A stretch of 64,000 nt of DNA, from assembly GCF_022483985.1 (NCBI RefSeq), contig NZ_JAKVME010000002.1:434001-498000 (forward strand), given 5' to 3'. This document shows, piece after piece, positions 6,741 to 14,779 of the stretch. Made by a program: the position numbers and the translations under genes. The stretch is from Acetobacter sp. (GTDB lineage: Bacteria > Pseudomonadota > Alphaproteobacteria > Acetobacterales > Acetobacteraceae). Within the stretch, counting starts at the first letter, position 1; each line of letters begins with the position of its first letter. Below the pieces are notes generated by a model. That model saw only the letters and a program-made list of their open reading frames with translations. It was not told the origin of the DNA and ran no database searches.

Positions 6741-9485
6741 GTGACTGAAAAGCAACCTCAGGAAGTTCTCGAAAAACGTCTTCGTCATGCTGAGGCGCTG
6801 CTGGAATGCTATAGGGGGGCGGCTTTTCTCCATAGTGTGAGAGCTGACGTAAATGCTGGGGATGCCGCGCATGTGCGTCATCTTCTCTTCGGATGGAACA
6901 GAAACCCTCTCTCCCGTGTCGGGCGTGTTCTTCGTGGTGGGTGGCTACTTGTGCATGGGCAGACTATAGAAGGGCGTCCCCTGAAGGAGGCTGGTCAGAG
7001 AGCCCGGGAAATTGTGGAAAAGGATGGCGTAAAGAGCCTCTATCGACGTGTGAAAAGACGTCTGGATACGCGGTTTCAGGGTCGTCCAAAAATAAAGAGA
7101 AAATCTGGGAAAAGTGGTGGAGTACCAGCGGAAAACGCAGAAACGGTCGTGAATCCCTACCGGGAGCCAGTGCCCTCTGCGCGGGAACTCGGTCTGACAC
7201 CCAAAATACTGATAGTGGCCGAACTCAGCATACCGCAATGCGCGAAGTATCGTGTATGGCAGAGAAAAGAAGAGTTGGAACTGCTGGGCTGGCAAGTCGA
7301 GGTCATAAGCTGGCATGATCCGCAGAGCGCCTTGTCAGCCATGCAGACAAGCTGGGAGGTCATTTTCTATCGCACCCCGGCAGCTTCTGTCATCAAGACG
7401 CTGATTGCGGAAGCAAAGCGCTTTGGCATCGAGCCTTGGTGGGAGGTCGATGACCTCATTTTTGATCTCGAACTTTACAGTCAAAATAGTAATCTGCTTT
7501 CTTTAAGTAAATCCGAGCAGGAAGTTCTGCTTGAAGGTGCGGAGCTTTACCGGGAGTGCCTGCAACTTTGCGGCAGGGGCATCGCCTCGACCCGTGTGCT
7601 CGGTGAGATTATGCTCAGGGCAGGCGTCAAGGATGTCTGCATCATCGAGAATGCTCTGGATGGCGAAACTCTGGGGATTGCCGACCGGCTTCTGGAAGAA
7701 GAAGCATTTCCGGTCGTAAACGATGAAATCGTCATTGTTTACGGGTCGGGAACGCGCACACATGATCAGGACTTCGTGGAGTGTGCGGCGGGACTGGCTG
7801 CCGCCATGGATGTGGAGCCGCGGCTGGTTCTGAAAATTATCGGTGAACTTACGCTTCCTGATGACTTCCAGCGATTCGGTGCTCGGGTGGAATATCTCGA
7901 AGGGCGTGATTATGCCGGATACATGGCTGTGCTCGCGGGGGCGGACATAGCCATCGCGCCGCTGGAACCATCAATCTTCAATGACGCCAAAAGTAATATC
8001 AAATTTCTGGAAGCGGCTATTCTTCAGGTTCCGGCGGTCTGCTCACCCTGCGATACTTTCCGTGATGTAGTTGATGACAGTAAAAACGGTTTTCTTGCTA
8101 AAGATGAAATGGCCTGGCGGGACGCGCTTCTTGCACTGGCGCGTGATGAGGCCCTCCGTGAACGTATTGGGCAACAGGCCCGTCAGGACGTGCTGGAGCG
8201 TTATCGACCCGAGGCCATAGCCCGACAGCAGGTTGCCACACAGTTTCCGCCGTCGGAGCATCGCCGCGAAACGGACCGTCTGCGGGTCATGGCCGTCAAC
8301 ATATTCTTTAAACCGCGTTCTTTCGGTGGCGCCACGCTCGTCGCGGAAGAAATGGCGACTCACCTGTCTGCTCTTGAAACTGACATTTCAGTTTTCACGT
8401 CCTATGAACCGATTGCCGAGCTGTTTTCCTCCTCTCTGCGTTATGAAATCGAAGGATTGCCAGTCGTCGGCTCACCTCTGTCCACTCATATCGACCCGAT
8501 TGCAGGGCTCGATAATCCCCGCTGCACAGCCCAGTTTGTCTCGTGGGTGAAAGCATTTCGGCCTGATGTCGTGCATTTTCATTCGATACAGGGGCTGGGA
8601 CTGGGGATGTTGCAGGCCTGTCTGGAACAGGATGTTCCTTTTGTGGTGACGCTTCATGACGCCTGGTGGCTCTGTGAGCGACAGTTCATGGTCAAGCCAA
8701 ACGGACGTTATTGCTTCCAGCGTCACATTGATCTTAACGTCTGCCGGTCCTGCCTGCCCGGAGCGATGCATCTCAAGGTGCGTCAGGACATGATGCTCTC
8801 GATGCTGAAAGAAGCCTCGCTACTTCTGGCCCCGAGCGAGTCCCATCGTGCTCTTTACCTTGCCAATGGGTTTGCGCCGGAACTGGTGAAAGTGAACAGA
8901 AACGGCTTCAGTTGGCCGAAAGCGGCGCGTAGCCCACGTCAGCCGGGAACACCGCTTCGGTTCGGTTTTGTCGGTGGACAGGAAGCCGTGAAAGGTTTTC
9001 CGTTGGTCCGTGAGGTGTTCGAGGGACTCGAAAGCGCCGATTGGGAACTGGTGCTGATCGATAACACGCTTAATCTCGGTTTTGCCTCGATGGATGTTTC
9101 GGGTTGGGAGGTGAAGGGCAGGATCACCATTCAGCCGGCCTATGGCGATGCGACACGGGACGCCTTCTTCAATTCCATCGATGTGCTGCTGTTTCCCTCG
9201 CAGTGGATGGAAAGCTACGGATTGACGGTGCGGGAGGCTCTGGCGCGTGATGTATGGGTCATCTCAACATCTCCCGGTGGTCAGGCGGAAGATATCGTGG
9301 ATGGCGTCAATGGCGACCTGATCCCTCTGGATGGGCGGCCTGACCCGCTGAAAACGGCGGTGGAGGGACTTCTGGCGCGTCCTGACAGGCTGGATTCCTA
9401 TGTGAATCCCATGAAAGACAGACTGCCGAATTTTCATGGGCAGGCCGAGGAACTGAAACAGTTCCTGCAATCAGTGGTCCATTAG
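6741..9485 (+). CDS. Large protein with two GT4-type glycosyltransferase domains
   Basis: The 914-residue chain has a charged N-terminal segment (about 1-150). A first GT-B/GT4-like half (about 153-500) starts at PKILIVAELSIPQCAKYR and includes YLEGRDYAGYMAVLAGADI and SNIKFLEAAILQVPAV. A second GT4 half (about 515-905) has FFKPRSFGGATLVAEEMA, DVVHFHSIQGLGLGML and a typical acceptor/donor block, LFPSQWMESYGLTVREALA. GT4 enzymes transfer sugars from nucleotide-sugar donors, usually with retention. The start is GTG at 6741 with only a weak upstream ribosome site. It lies downstream of the secreted beta-roll protein and upstream of ATP-grasp and RgpF-like genes, suggesting surface glycan or glycoprotein synthesis. 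Substrate and acceptor are unknown. Confidence 0.85.
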   Translation: MTEKQPQEVLEKRLRHAEALLECYRGAAFLHSVRADVNAGDAAHVRHLLFGWNRNPLSRVGRVLRGGWLLVHGQTIEGRPLKEAGQRAREIVEKDGVKSLYRRVKRRLDTRFQGRPKIKRKSGKSGGVPAENAETVVNPYREPVPSARELGLTPKILIVAELSIPQCAKYRVWQRKEELELLGWQVEVISWHDPQSALSAMQTSWEVIFYRTPAASVIKTLIAEAKRFGIEPWWEVDDLIFDLELYSQNSNLLSLSKSEQEVLLEGAELYRECLQLCGRGIASTRVLGEIMLRAGVKDVCIIENALDGETLGIADRLLEEEAFPVVNDEIVIVYGSGTRTHDQDFVECAAGLAAAMDVEPRLVLKIIGELTLPDDFQRFGARVEYLEGRDYAGYMAVLAGADIAIAPLEPSIFNDAKSNIKFLEAAILQVPAVCSPCDTFRDVVDDSKNGFLAKDEMAWRDALLALARDEALRERIGQQARQDVLERYRPEAIARQQVATQFPPSEHRRETDRLRVMAVNIFFKPRSFGGATLVAEEMATHLSALETDISVFTSYEPIAELFSSSLRYEIEGLPVVGSPLSTHIDPIAGLDNPRCTAQFVSWVKAFRPDVVHFHSIQGLGLGMLQACLEQDVPFVVTLHDAWWLCERQFMVKPNGRYCFQRHIDLNVCRSCLPGAMHLKVRQDMMLSMLKEASLLLAPSESHRALYLANGFAPELVKVNRNGFSWPKAARSPRQPGTPLRFGFVGGQEAVKGFPLVREVFEGLESADWELVLIDNTLNLGFASMDVSGWEVKGRITIQPAYGDATRDAFFNSIDVLLFPSQWMESYGLTVREALARDVWVISTSPGGQAEDIVDGVNGDLIPLDGRPDPLKTAVEGLLARPDRLDSYVNPMKDRLPNFHGQAEELKQFLQSVVH

Positions 9486-9492
9486 GGTCGCA

Positions 9493-9640
9493 TCCGATCA
9501 GACGGAATTGTCTGGTCGGATAAGGTTGCTCTGTAAACAATGAGTTAGGGCGATATTCGATCAGATGGGTTTGTCTGCTCGGGCGGGTTGTCCGACAGAC
9601 AATGAGCAGAGTGGTATCTGTGATCCTGTCTGAGCGGATA
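9493..9640 (+). repeat. Degenerate 63-bp tandem repeat with hairpins
   Basis: Two copies with a 63-base period (9495-9557 and 9558-9620) share CGATCAGA, TTGTCTG and ACAATGAG blocks; a third partial copy begins at 9621 (TGATC, CTGTCTGAGCGG). The first copy opens with an 11-bp hairpin TCCGATCAGAC/GTCTGGTCGGA around GGAATT (9493-9520), eight bases after the glycosyltransferase stop. No T-tract follows. It could act as a terminator-like or RNA-stabilising element, or be one locus of a dispersed repeat family. Confidence 0.6.
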
Positions 9641-9720
9641 CCGCTTCAGGCTCCCGTGCTGTGGTTCTGCGAGTCCTGAAACCAGTGATGATGACGGATG
9701 AATTTACTCTCCGTTGAGAG

Positions 9721-10929
9721 GTGCCCGATTACTCTCGGGTCATGCTTGATCTCGCTGAATTCTCCAATGATCCGCTACTTGCCCGTGACACTCTGCTTGC
9801 CCGACTGAAAGCTGCCGGGACAGTAGGGGAACAGGCGCAACTCCATTACCGTTTATGGGAAATGTGCCAGGTCTGCGGCGATGAGGCCGCGGCTCTGTGG
9901 CATCTCGACAGGGCGATGCATCTGGATCCTGTCCAACGACCCGATGCGCCGGATGCCGGGGCCGTCCGGCGGATTGTCGCGCTGAATGTACCCGGAACCT
10001 TTCAGGCCAATGCGCCGCTTGCCATGCTGCTGGATGACAGCACTGCTCTCTACACGATGTGGGTATCCGGAGAGCCGCACAGACGGCAGGAACTGGCGGA
10101 AAGAATCAGAAAACTGCGACCCGATGCGGTTGTTCTTGCGATGGGAGAAGATGCCCGTCAGAAGGCGGCAATTCTTGAAGCAGAGGCGATTGGCAGGGAG
10201 GCCGGTTTTCCTGTGCTGAATGGAGGGGAGCGCATCATGCACATGGCGCGCTCGCTTGTGCCGGAAATACTGGCGGGTATCCCCGGACTTCTGGTGCCGT
10301 CCTGTCGTGTGGTATGTGCGCCCTTCGACAGGCTTCCGGATTTTCCTCTGCTTGTCAGACCGGTCTCGTCTCATGCGGGAAACCAGTTGAAACGTATCGA
10401 CAATCGTACGGATTTTGAGCGCTATGTTCATGAGGTCGATGCGTCTGGATTCTATTATGCAACCCATTTCATCGATTATGTGAGTAAAGATGGCCTCTAC
10501 AGAAAATACAGGGTCGTTTTTGTAGACGGCGTTCCATACCCTGTTCATCTGGCCGTCCATGATGACTGGGCGATCTGGTATTACAATGCGAAAATGGAGC
10601 TGTTCCCGGAAAGGCGGGCGGAAGAGTCCCGGTTCATGCAGGACATGACCGGATTTTTTCCATCTCAGGTAATGAAGGCGCTTTATGGGATGCCGCCACG
10701 TATAGGTCTGGATTATTTCGGGCTGGACTTTGGTGTTTTACAGGATGGAACGCTGGTCGTGTTTGAGATAGAGACCGCCATGATCGTGCATGACCGTGAT
10801 CCCGCTGATGTCTTTCCGTATAAAAGTGACTGTATTGCACGGATCAGGCAGGCGTTTGACCGTATGATCGACAGACATGCCCATACCGGCAAGGTTTTGG
10901 AAGAAGAGATAATCGGCGGTATGTCCTGA
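9721..10929 (+). CDS. ATP-grasp family protein with TPR-like N-terminus
   Basis: The 402-residue chain begins with a helical repeat-like part (about 1-75, AQLHYRLWEMC and AALWHLDRAM). A pre-ATP-grasp Rossmann-like part follows, and then a C-terminal ATP-grasp-like domain (about 200-385) with FPLLVRPVSSHAG, YRKYRVVFVDGVPYPVHL and GLDYFGLDFGVLQDG then VVFEIETAM. In active ATP-grasp ligases that last block is usually D/E-x-N metal binding; here it reads FEIETAM, so the asparagine is replaced. Start uncertain: GTG at 9721 directly abuts GAGAG, while ATG at 9742 sits right after a CCCGA/TCGGG hairpin. A carboxylate-amine or glycan ligase role is possible but unproven. It sits between glycosyltransferase genes. 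Confidence 0.7.
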   Translation: MPDYSRVMLDLAEFSNDPLLARDTLLARLKAAGTVGEQAQLHYRLWEMCQVCGDEAAALWHLDRAMHLDPVQRPDAPDAGAVRRIVALNVPGTFQANAPLAMLLDDSTALYTMWVSGEPHRRQELAERIRKLRPDAVVLAMGEDARQKAAILEAEAIGREAGFPVLNGGERIMHMARSLVPEILAGIPGLLVPSCRVVCAPFDRLPDFPLLVRPVSSHAGNQLKRIDNRTDFERYVHEVDASGFYYATHFIDYVSKDGLYRKYRVVFVDGVPYPVHLAVHDDWAIWYYNAKMELFPERRAEESRFMQDMTGFFPSQVMKALYGMPPRIGLDYFGLDFGVLQDGTLVVFEIETAMIVHDRDPADVFPYKSDCIARIRQAFDRMIDRHAHTGKVLEEEIIGGMS

Positions 10930-10935
10930 CGGGGT

Positions 10936-10974
10936 GGGCGGCATCCGTTCGGACTTGGATCACGGATGCCGCCC
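10936..10974. terminator. Hairpin between convergent genes
   Basis: A perfect 12-bp stem GGGCGGCATCCG/CGGATGCCGCCC with a 15-base loop, 6 bases after the ATP-grasp stop and facing the convergent RgpF-like gene. No T-run follows in either direction, so termination strength is uncertain. Confidence 0.5.
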
Positions 10975-11036
10975 TAACTCGTTGTTGGTCCGGCAGCTTT
11001 ATCTGACCTGCTGATGCCGTCTGGCCGGATGGTGTT

Positions 11037-11912
11037 TTAAGGTGCTCTTCCAGTAATCTGTTCGACAAGATTGTAAAGCAGCCGACCCTTCAGGTTGATC
11101 TGTGGTCTATTGGGGCGCGGTGGGTTCTGTTTCAGGTAATCTTCGATCCATTGTGTTTGGAAGGTGCTCTGTTCCGCAAGAGCGTCTTTCCAGTGTCTGA
11201 CTGACATGAGCCGAAAGGGATTGTCGCGCAGCAATTCGGTTTTGATGAATGGTATGGCTTCTGTTCGCAGGAGCCGCCGCCAGTGTGAATGCATTATATT
11301 GGTCTTTTTTATCGATCTGGACAGGATACCTTGTCCGTCGCTCCAAGCGGCTGCTGTTTGAAGTTTTTCTGTCCGACAGGCCACAGCCAGCCCCAGTTCG
11401 CCATGCCAGATCAGTTCTTCTCGCGTCATCTGCGTGAAGTCCTGAAGAAACACGCGCTGGATGGCGGGTGCGTGAAAGCTATGCTGTTCGAAACAGATGA
11501 ACCATGACTGAAGGTGGGGCAGGACATCAAGGGATTCTGCAATACCCCAGACGTCAGCCTCTTTCTGTTCCATACGCGCAAACAGTGTCGGGAGTGGTGA
11601 AAAAGGGCCGAACACACTGTCATTCGCCAGCAGAATCCGGGAGGCCTGTCCAGCGCAGCCCCGCAGGATCAGGTCTTTCCATGCACCGAAATCATGTCCC
11701 GAATTCGGGCGGGACCAGGGGGTTATTCCAGTCCGCTGGCAGAAGTCGAGCGTGTCGTCCGGGATATTCTCGCAACCGGACAGGGCGAGGTGAATAGTGA
11801 AACCGCAGCGGGTCAGTTCGGATAAGTAATAAGCGGTATGAGCGGGAATATCTCCTGTCGGCGCGTATGAGGCAAAGAGACAGATGGCGTCGGGCACGAA
11901 TATGATCCTCAT
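11037..11912 (-). CDS. RgpF-like rhamnan synthesis family protein
   Basis: A 291-residue protein matching the RgpF family, which is linked to assembly of rhamnose-containing cell-wall or O-antigen polysaccharides. Typical motifs are RPNSGHDFGAWKDLI near residue 88, LLANDSVFGPFSPL near 115, DVWGIAES near 140, and HLQSWFICF near 153. The gene is convergent with the ATP-grasp gene. With the double glycosyltransferase it suggests a small polysaccharide or glycoprotein locus. Its precise sugar and linkage cannot be read from the sequence. No close partner genes (rfbABCD, ABC transporter) are in the window. Confidence 0.82.
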   Translation of the reverse strand: MRIIFVPDAICLFASYAPTGDIPAHTAYYLSELTRCGFTIHLALSGCENIPDDTLDFCQRTGITPWSRPNSGHDFGAWKDLILRGCAGQASRILLANDSVFGPFSPLPTLFARMEQKEADVWGIAESLDVLPHLQSWFICFEQHSFHAPAIQRVFLQDFTQMTREELIWHGELGLAVACRTEKLQTAAAWSDGQGILSRSIKKTNIMHSHWRRLLRTEAIPFIKTELLRDNPFRLMSVRHWKDALAEQSTFQTQWIEDYLKQNPPRPNRPQINLKGRLLYNLVEQITGRAP

Positions 11913-12041
11913 ACGAAAATGGCCGTGCGGGATGTCTGATATCCCCTGTAAATCGTGACGTCTATGCTACGCGATGGGCTTTTCTTTCGATTTTTTATGG
12001 CGAGTTGGCGTTTTCCGGTATTTTTTTCTGGTTTCTTTAAA

Positions 12042-12146
12042 ATGTCCACGCTAATAACCGGCTTATTGGCCAGTGGCGTTTGGTGGATAGCTGTGATCCA
12101 CGCCATTGGTCTTGGTAAGCATCCCAGGAGCGTGAGTGGTCCATGA
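12042..12146 (+). CDS. Possible 34-codon hydrophobic ORF overlapping the HU start
   Basis: An ORF starting MSTLITGLLASGVWWIAVI ends in TGA at 12144-12146, overlapping the HU start codon as ATGA. It would form one membrane helix. No Shine-Dalgarno sequence precedes its ATG, and most of it coincides with a strong RNA hairpin, so chance is a real alternative. Confidence 0.2.
   Translation: MSTLITGLLASGVWWIAVIHAIGLGKHPRSVSGP
12068..12111 (+). promoter_or_regulatory. Leader hairpin upstream of HU
   Basis: An 11-bp RNA stem GGCCAGTGGCG/CGCCATTGGTC (two or three G-U pairs) encloses an inner TGGAT/ATCCA stem around an AGCTGTG loop, with a 5-base bulge on the left arm. It ends 31 bases before the HU start and has no T-tract, so it looks like a 5' leader structure rather than a terminator. 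Confidence 0.5.
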
Positions 12147-12412
12147 GTAAAGCTTTTATTGCTGCGGTCATCCAGGATTCGATCAATTGCACAGGGGTGG
12201 CCGCAAATAAGGCTGCTGCTGATCTTATGGATGCAATTGTGAAGGAACTGAAGCGGGACGGCGGGTTTACGCTTCCGTCTTTCGGCACCTTTACGGTCAA
12301 GAAGACCAAGGCCCGCAAGGCTCTGAACCCGCGTACGGGTGAGCCGGTCAAGGTGAAGGCCGGAAAGACGGTGCGTTTCAAGGCAAGTCCGAACCTGAAG
12401 AAAGCCGTCTGA
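12143..12412 (+). CDS. HU-family nucleoid DNA-binding protein
   Basis: An 89-residue HU/IHF-like histone-like protein that bends and compacts DNA as a dimer. The signature is FGTFTVKKTKARKALNPRTG followed by a basic C-terminal arm ending KASPNLKKAV. Length and motif are typical of HU rather than IHF. A ribosome site AGGAG lies upstream (about 12126-12130), rather far from the ATG. The gene stands alone, with a structured leader in front and a tRNA-Gln gene facing it. Confidence 0.95.
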   Translation: MSKAFIAAVIQDSINCTGVAANKAAADLMDAIVKELKRDGGFTLPSFGTFTVKKTKARKALNPRTGEPVKVKAGKTVRFKASPNLKKAV

Positions 12413-12421
12413 GAGAGGTCT

Positions 12422-12450
12422 GGTATGGCGGGTTCATCAACCGTCATACC
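12422..12450 (+). terminator. Hairpin after the HU gene
   Basis: Imperfect stem GGTATGGCGGGTT/AACCGTCATACC around CATC starts 10 bases after the HU stop; the following sequence is only moderately T-rich. Probable but weak terminator between HU and the convergent tRNA gene. Confidence 0.5.
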
Positions 12451-12456
12451 GCTTTC

Positions 12457-12531
12457 TGGCTGGGGTGGGAGGGATCGAACCTCCGTATGGCGGAATCAAA
12501 ATCCGCTGCCTTACCGCTTGGCTACACCCCA
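12457..12531 (-). tRNA. tRNA-Gln (anticodon TTG)
   Basis: A 75-base cloverleaf on the minus strand. The acceptor stem TGGGGTG pairs with CACCCCA, the T-arm carries GGTTCGATCC, and the anticodon loop contains TTTTGAT giving anticodon TTG (reads CAA). The 3' CCA is encoded. It faces the HU gene. No integrase or duplicated 3' end is visible nearby, so it does not look like an occupied integration site. Confidence 0.95.
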
Positions 12532-12591
12532 AAAGCAGTTCGTGGAGATGTTCTAATCTGGCTCCACGCCTGCGTAAAGAGTGATTTTGTC

Positions 12592-13257
12592 TTATTTCCC
12601 GTCCTGAAAATCGTTGAAACTGGCGTCGCCGGTTTCAGATGTCAGGAGGTTTGACGCTCCGTTATCGTCTGCCTCGGATTTCAGGGTCGTAGCGTTGCGG
12701 AAAAGCCCCAGCCGCTCGGCGCGATCAAGTCCTGTTTCAAGGGCGACCATCGTCAGACCGAGATCTTCGCTCTCGTCTTTTTCCCATGAACGAAGCGCGT
12801 ATGCCCACAGGGCGACAACACCCTGAACACGCAAAGCCCCCTCGACGCCGCTGGTCTGTATGCCCGCTGCCCCGGCGATCCAGCGCATGCTGTCAACCGT
12901 GGCGCCTCCCAGAATGATTGTGACCAGCGGATCGAACGGCAGGGTTTTCAGGACGGAGAGCACGCCGGGGCGATATTGCTGGAAAACATCGAAGCGCCGC
13001 ATCATCAGGTCGAAAAGCATTTCCCTGGAAGTGCCGAGCGAGCCATCGTCGATCAGGGCCGAGCGATCCGCCAACTGGCCTAGAAGCAGCAGGACAGAGG
13101 TCTTGAAAGGATAGCGGCAGCGAACCTCGCCGACATCCAGCCCGGCATGCCGGGCGATCTCGGGCATTGAGACTTTGTTCCAGCCCTTGCTGCCAGCGAG
13201 AGACATCGCGGCTTCAAGCAGGGTGGAGTCGAACTGGTCTTCTTCTTCCATAGGCAT
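12592..13257 (-). CDS. TetR-like (possibly COQ9-like) helix-turn-helix protein
   Basis: A 221-residue protein with a TetR-type N-terminal helix-turn-helix (about residues 10-55: LLEAAMSLAGSKGWNKVSM, then PEIARHAGL) and an all-helical C-terminal domain with MRRFDVFQQYRPGVL and TMVALETGLDRAERLG. The C-terminal part also resembles COQ9, a TetR-fold lipid-binding protein of ubiquinone biosynthesis. The nearby ubiK gene makes that reading attractive. It follows proC in the minus-strand run ubiK-ybjN-proC. Whether it binds DNA or lipid cannot be told from the sequence. Confidence 0.7.
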   Translation of the reverse strand: MPMEEEDQFDSTLLEAAMSLAGSKGWNKVSMPEIARHAGLDVGEVRCRYPFKTSVLLLLGQLADRSALIDDGSLGTSREMLFDLMMRRFDVFQQYRPGVLSVLKTLPFDPLVTIILGGATVDSMRWIAGAAGIQTSGVEGALRVQGVVALWAYALRSWEKDESEDLGLTMVALETGLDRAERLGLFRNATTLKSEADDNGASNLLTSETGDASFNDFQDGK

Positions 13258-13284
13258 GGGAAAGGCTCTTGATTTCGGAGAGGT

Positions 13285-14112
13285 TCAGGAAGCCAGTTCG
13301 CGAGCGCGCCGGGCGGCGGCTGTGACGGCTTCGGGGATGGCGGAAGGCCAGTTTGCCGGTGCGTTGAGCACGGCGAGCGCGGCAGCCGTCGTTCCTCCGG
13401 GACTGGTCACGCGACGACGGAGTTCGGCGGCGTCTTCCGGGCTGTGATCAAGGAGCGCTCCAGCGCCGGAAACGGTCTTGCGGGCCAGTATGCGGGCGAT
13501 ATCAGTCGGCAGCCCGAGTTCGGCGGCGGCCTTTTCCAGCAGTTCGGCCAGCAGGAAGACATAGGCGGGGCCGCTGCCGGAAACGGCCGTGACCGCGTTG
13601 ATCTGATCTTCCTCGGAAACCCAGACGGTCGCACCGACCGCCGAAAGCAGCCGGTCGCAGAGTTTTTCCTGACGGTCTGTGACGCCTGGTGCCCTGTAGA
13701 GCCCGGTCATCCCCTGTCCGATGGAACTGGGCGTGTTGGGCATGGCCCGCACGATGGCTGGGGTGGCATCCGATGCCTTGCCGCGCAGGCATTCCGCGAT
13801 CGAGCCTGCGGTCAGACCGGCCATGACCGACACAATGACCGAGCGTGCGACAATATCGGGGCGCAGCGTCGCGAGTTCCTGCATGACCGGCGCGGCTTTC
13901 TGCGGTTTGACCGCAAGAATGACCGCCTCGGGCATGAAGTCTTCAGGGATTTTCGACAGGTCCCTTACAAGGGTGTGTGGCGTCGCCACCACATCCCGGT
14001 GACGGTCCATGATGACTGAAGGCGCGAGACCGTTTGCGATCCATGCTTCGAGAAGAGCCCCTCCCATCTGGCCACATCCGACCAGAAGGAGGGGAGGGAG
14101 AGGCTCTGTCAT
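13285..14112 (-). CDS. proC: Pyrroline-5-carboxylate reductase
   Basis: Catalyses the last step of proline synthesis, reducing 1-pyrroline-5-carboxylate with NAD(P)H. The 275-residue chain has the N-terminal Rossmann motif LLVGCGQMGGAL, AVKPQKAAPVM, VRAMPNTPSSIGQGM, and the C-terminal signature VTAVSGSGPAYVFLLAE with SPGGTTAAALAVL. Its ATG overlaps the stop of the YbjN-family gene (ATGA), so the two are translationally coupled. Confidence 0.96.
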   Translation of the reverse strand: MTEPLPPLLLVGCGQMGGALLEAWIANGLAPSVIMDRHRDVVATPHTLVRDLSKIPEDFMPEAVILAVKPQKAAPVMQELATLRPDIVARSVIVSVMAGLTAGSIAECLRGKASDATPAIVRAMPNTPSSIGQGMTGLYRAPGVTDRQEKLCDRLLSAVGATVWVSEEDQINAVTAVSGSGPAYVFLLAELLEKAAAELGLPTDIARILARKTVSGAGALLDHSPEDAAELRRRVTSPGGTTAAALAVLNAPANWPSAIPEAVTAAARRARELAS

Positions 14113-14615
14113 CAGGCTTCGCCCATACAGTCGAGCATGGCGGCTTCAAGCGCTTCGGCTGGAGCCTTGCCACCCCAGAGCACAAACTGGAATGCGGGGT
14201 AGAACCGCTCGCATTCGGTGATGGCGATGTCCACCATGTCTTCCAGACTCTCCATGGAAGCGCCCGGAGCGCCGCGCAGCAGAACGGCGTGGCGGAACAT
14301 GGGAGTTCCGCTTTCGACATCGAGCGCGAAATGACCGATCCAGAGCCGTTCATTGGCCAGAGCGATCAGTTCGAAAAGAGCCTTGCGCTGCGGCTCGGGC
14401 ACTTTCAGGTCGAAGGTGCAGGTGAAATGCATGGCGCTGAGTTCGGTCGACCATGAGAAATACAGGCCGTAATCGCACCATTTGCCGGGTGCTTCGGCCG
14501 CCATCTCGGATGAATTGCGCCGGTCGAACGCCCATTCATAACCGCAGACGATCTGTTCCATCAGATCGATCGGGTTGGAGTTGGGAGTGGAGGTGGTCAT
14601 CGTCAGAGCAGGCAT
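14112..14615 (-). CDS. YbjN domain-containing protein
   Basis: A 167-residue cytoplasmic protein of the YbjN family, related in fold to type III secretion chaperones; its role is not established. Visible family features are GKWCDYGLYFSWSTEL, LWIGHFALDVESGTPMFRH and the C-terminal FYPAFQFVLWGGK. The start at 14615 (MPALTMTTS) follows a good GGGAGG site with a 5-base spacer; a longer ORF upstream lacks this. It overlaps proC by ATGA. Alphaproteobacteria often keep this gene beside proC and ubiK, consistent with an operon here. Confidence 0.85.
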   Translation of the reverse strand: MPALTMTTSTPNSNPIDLMEQIVCGYEWAFDRRNSSEMAAEAPGKWCDYGLYFSWSTELSAMHFTCTFDLKVPEPQRKALFELIALANERLWIGHFALDVESGTPMFRHAVLLRGAPGASMESLEDMVDIAITECERFYPAFQFVLWGGKAPAEALEAAMLDCMGEA

Positions 14616-14779
14616 GCTGGCCTCCCAAGCCATGAAACGCGTCCCCGTTACGGGGTGGTTTCGTCTGCGAATCAATGGCGAGCAGTCACCCGACTCGCCA
14701 CACTGTTCAGCCTATGGACCCGCGCCGTTCCCGGCAAGATGAGCCGTGACTGTTTTTGTGACACTCCGGCCTTCTACTC

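Noticed and set aside
12457..12531. tRNA-Gln as an attachment site for an integrated element
   Set aside because: No integrase gene and no repeat of the tRNA 3' end were seen nearby.
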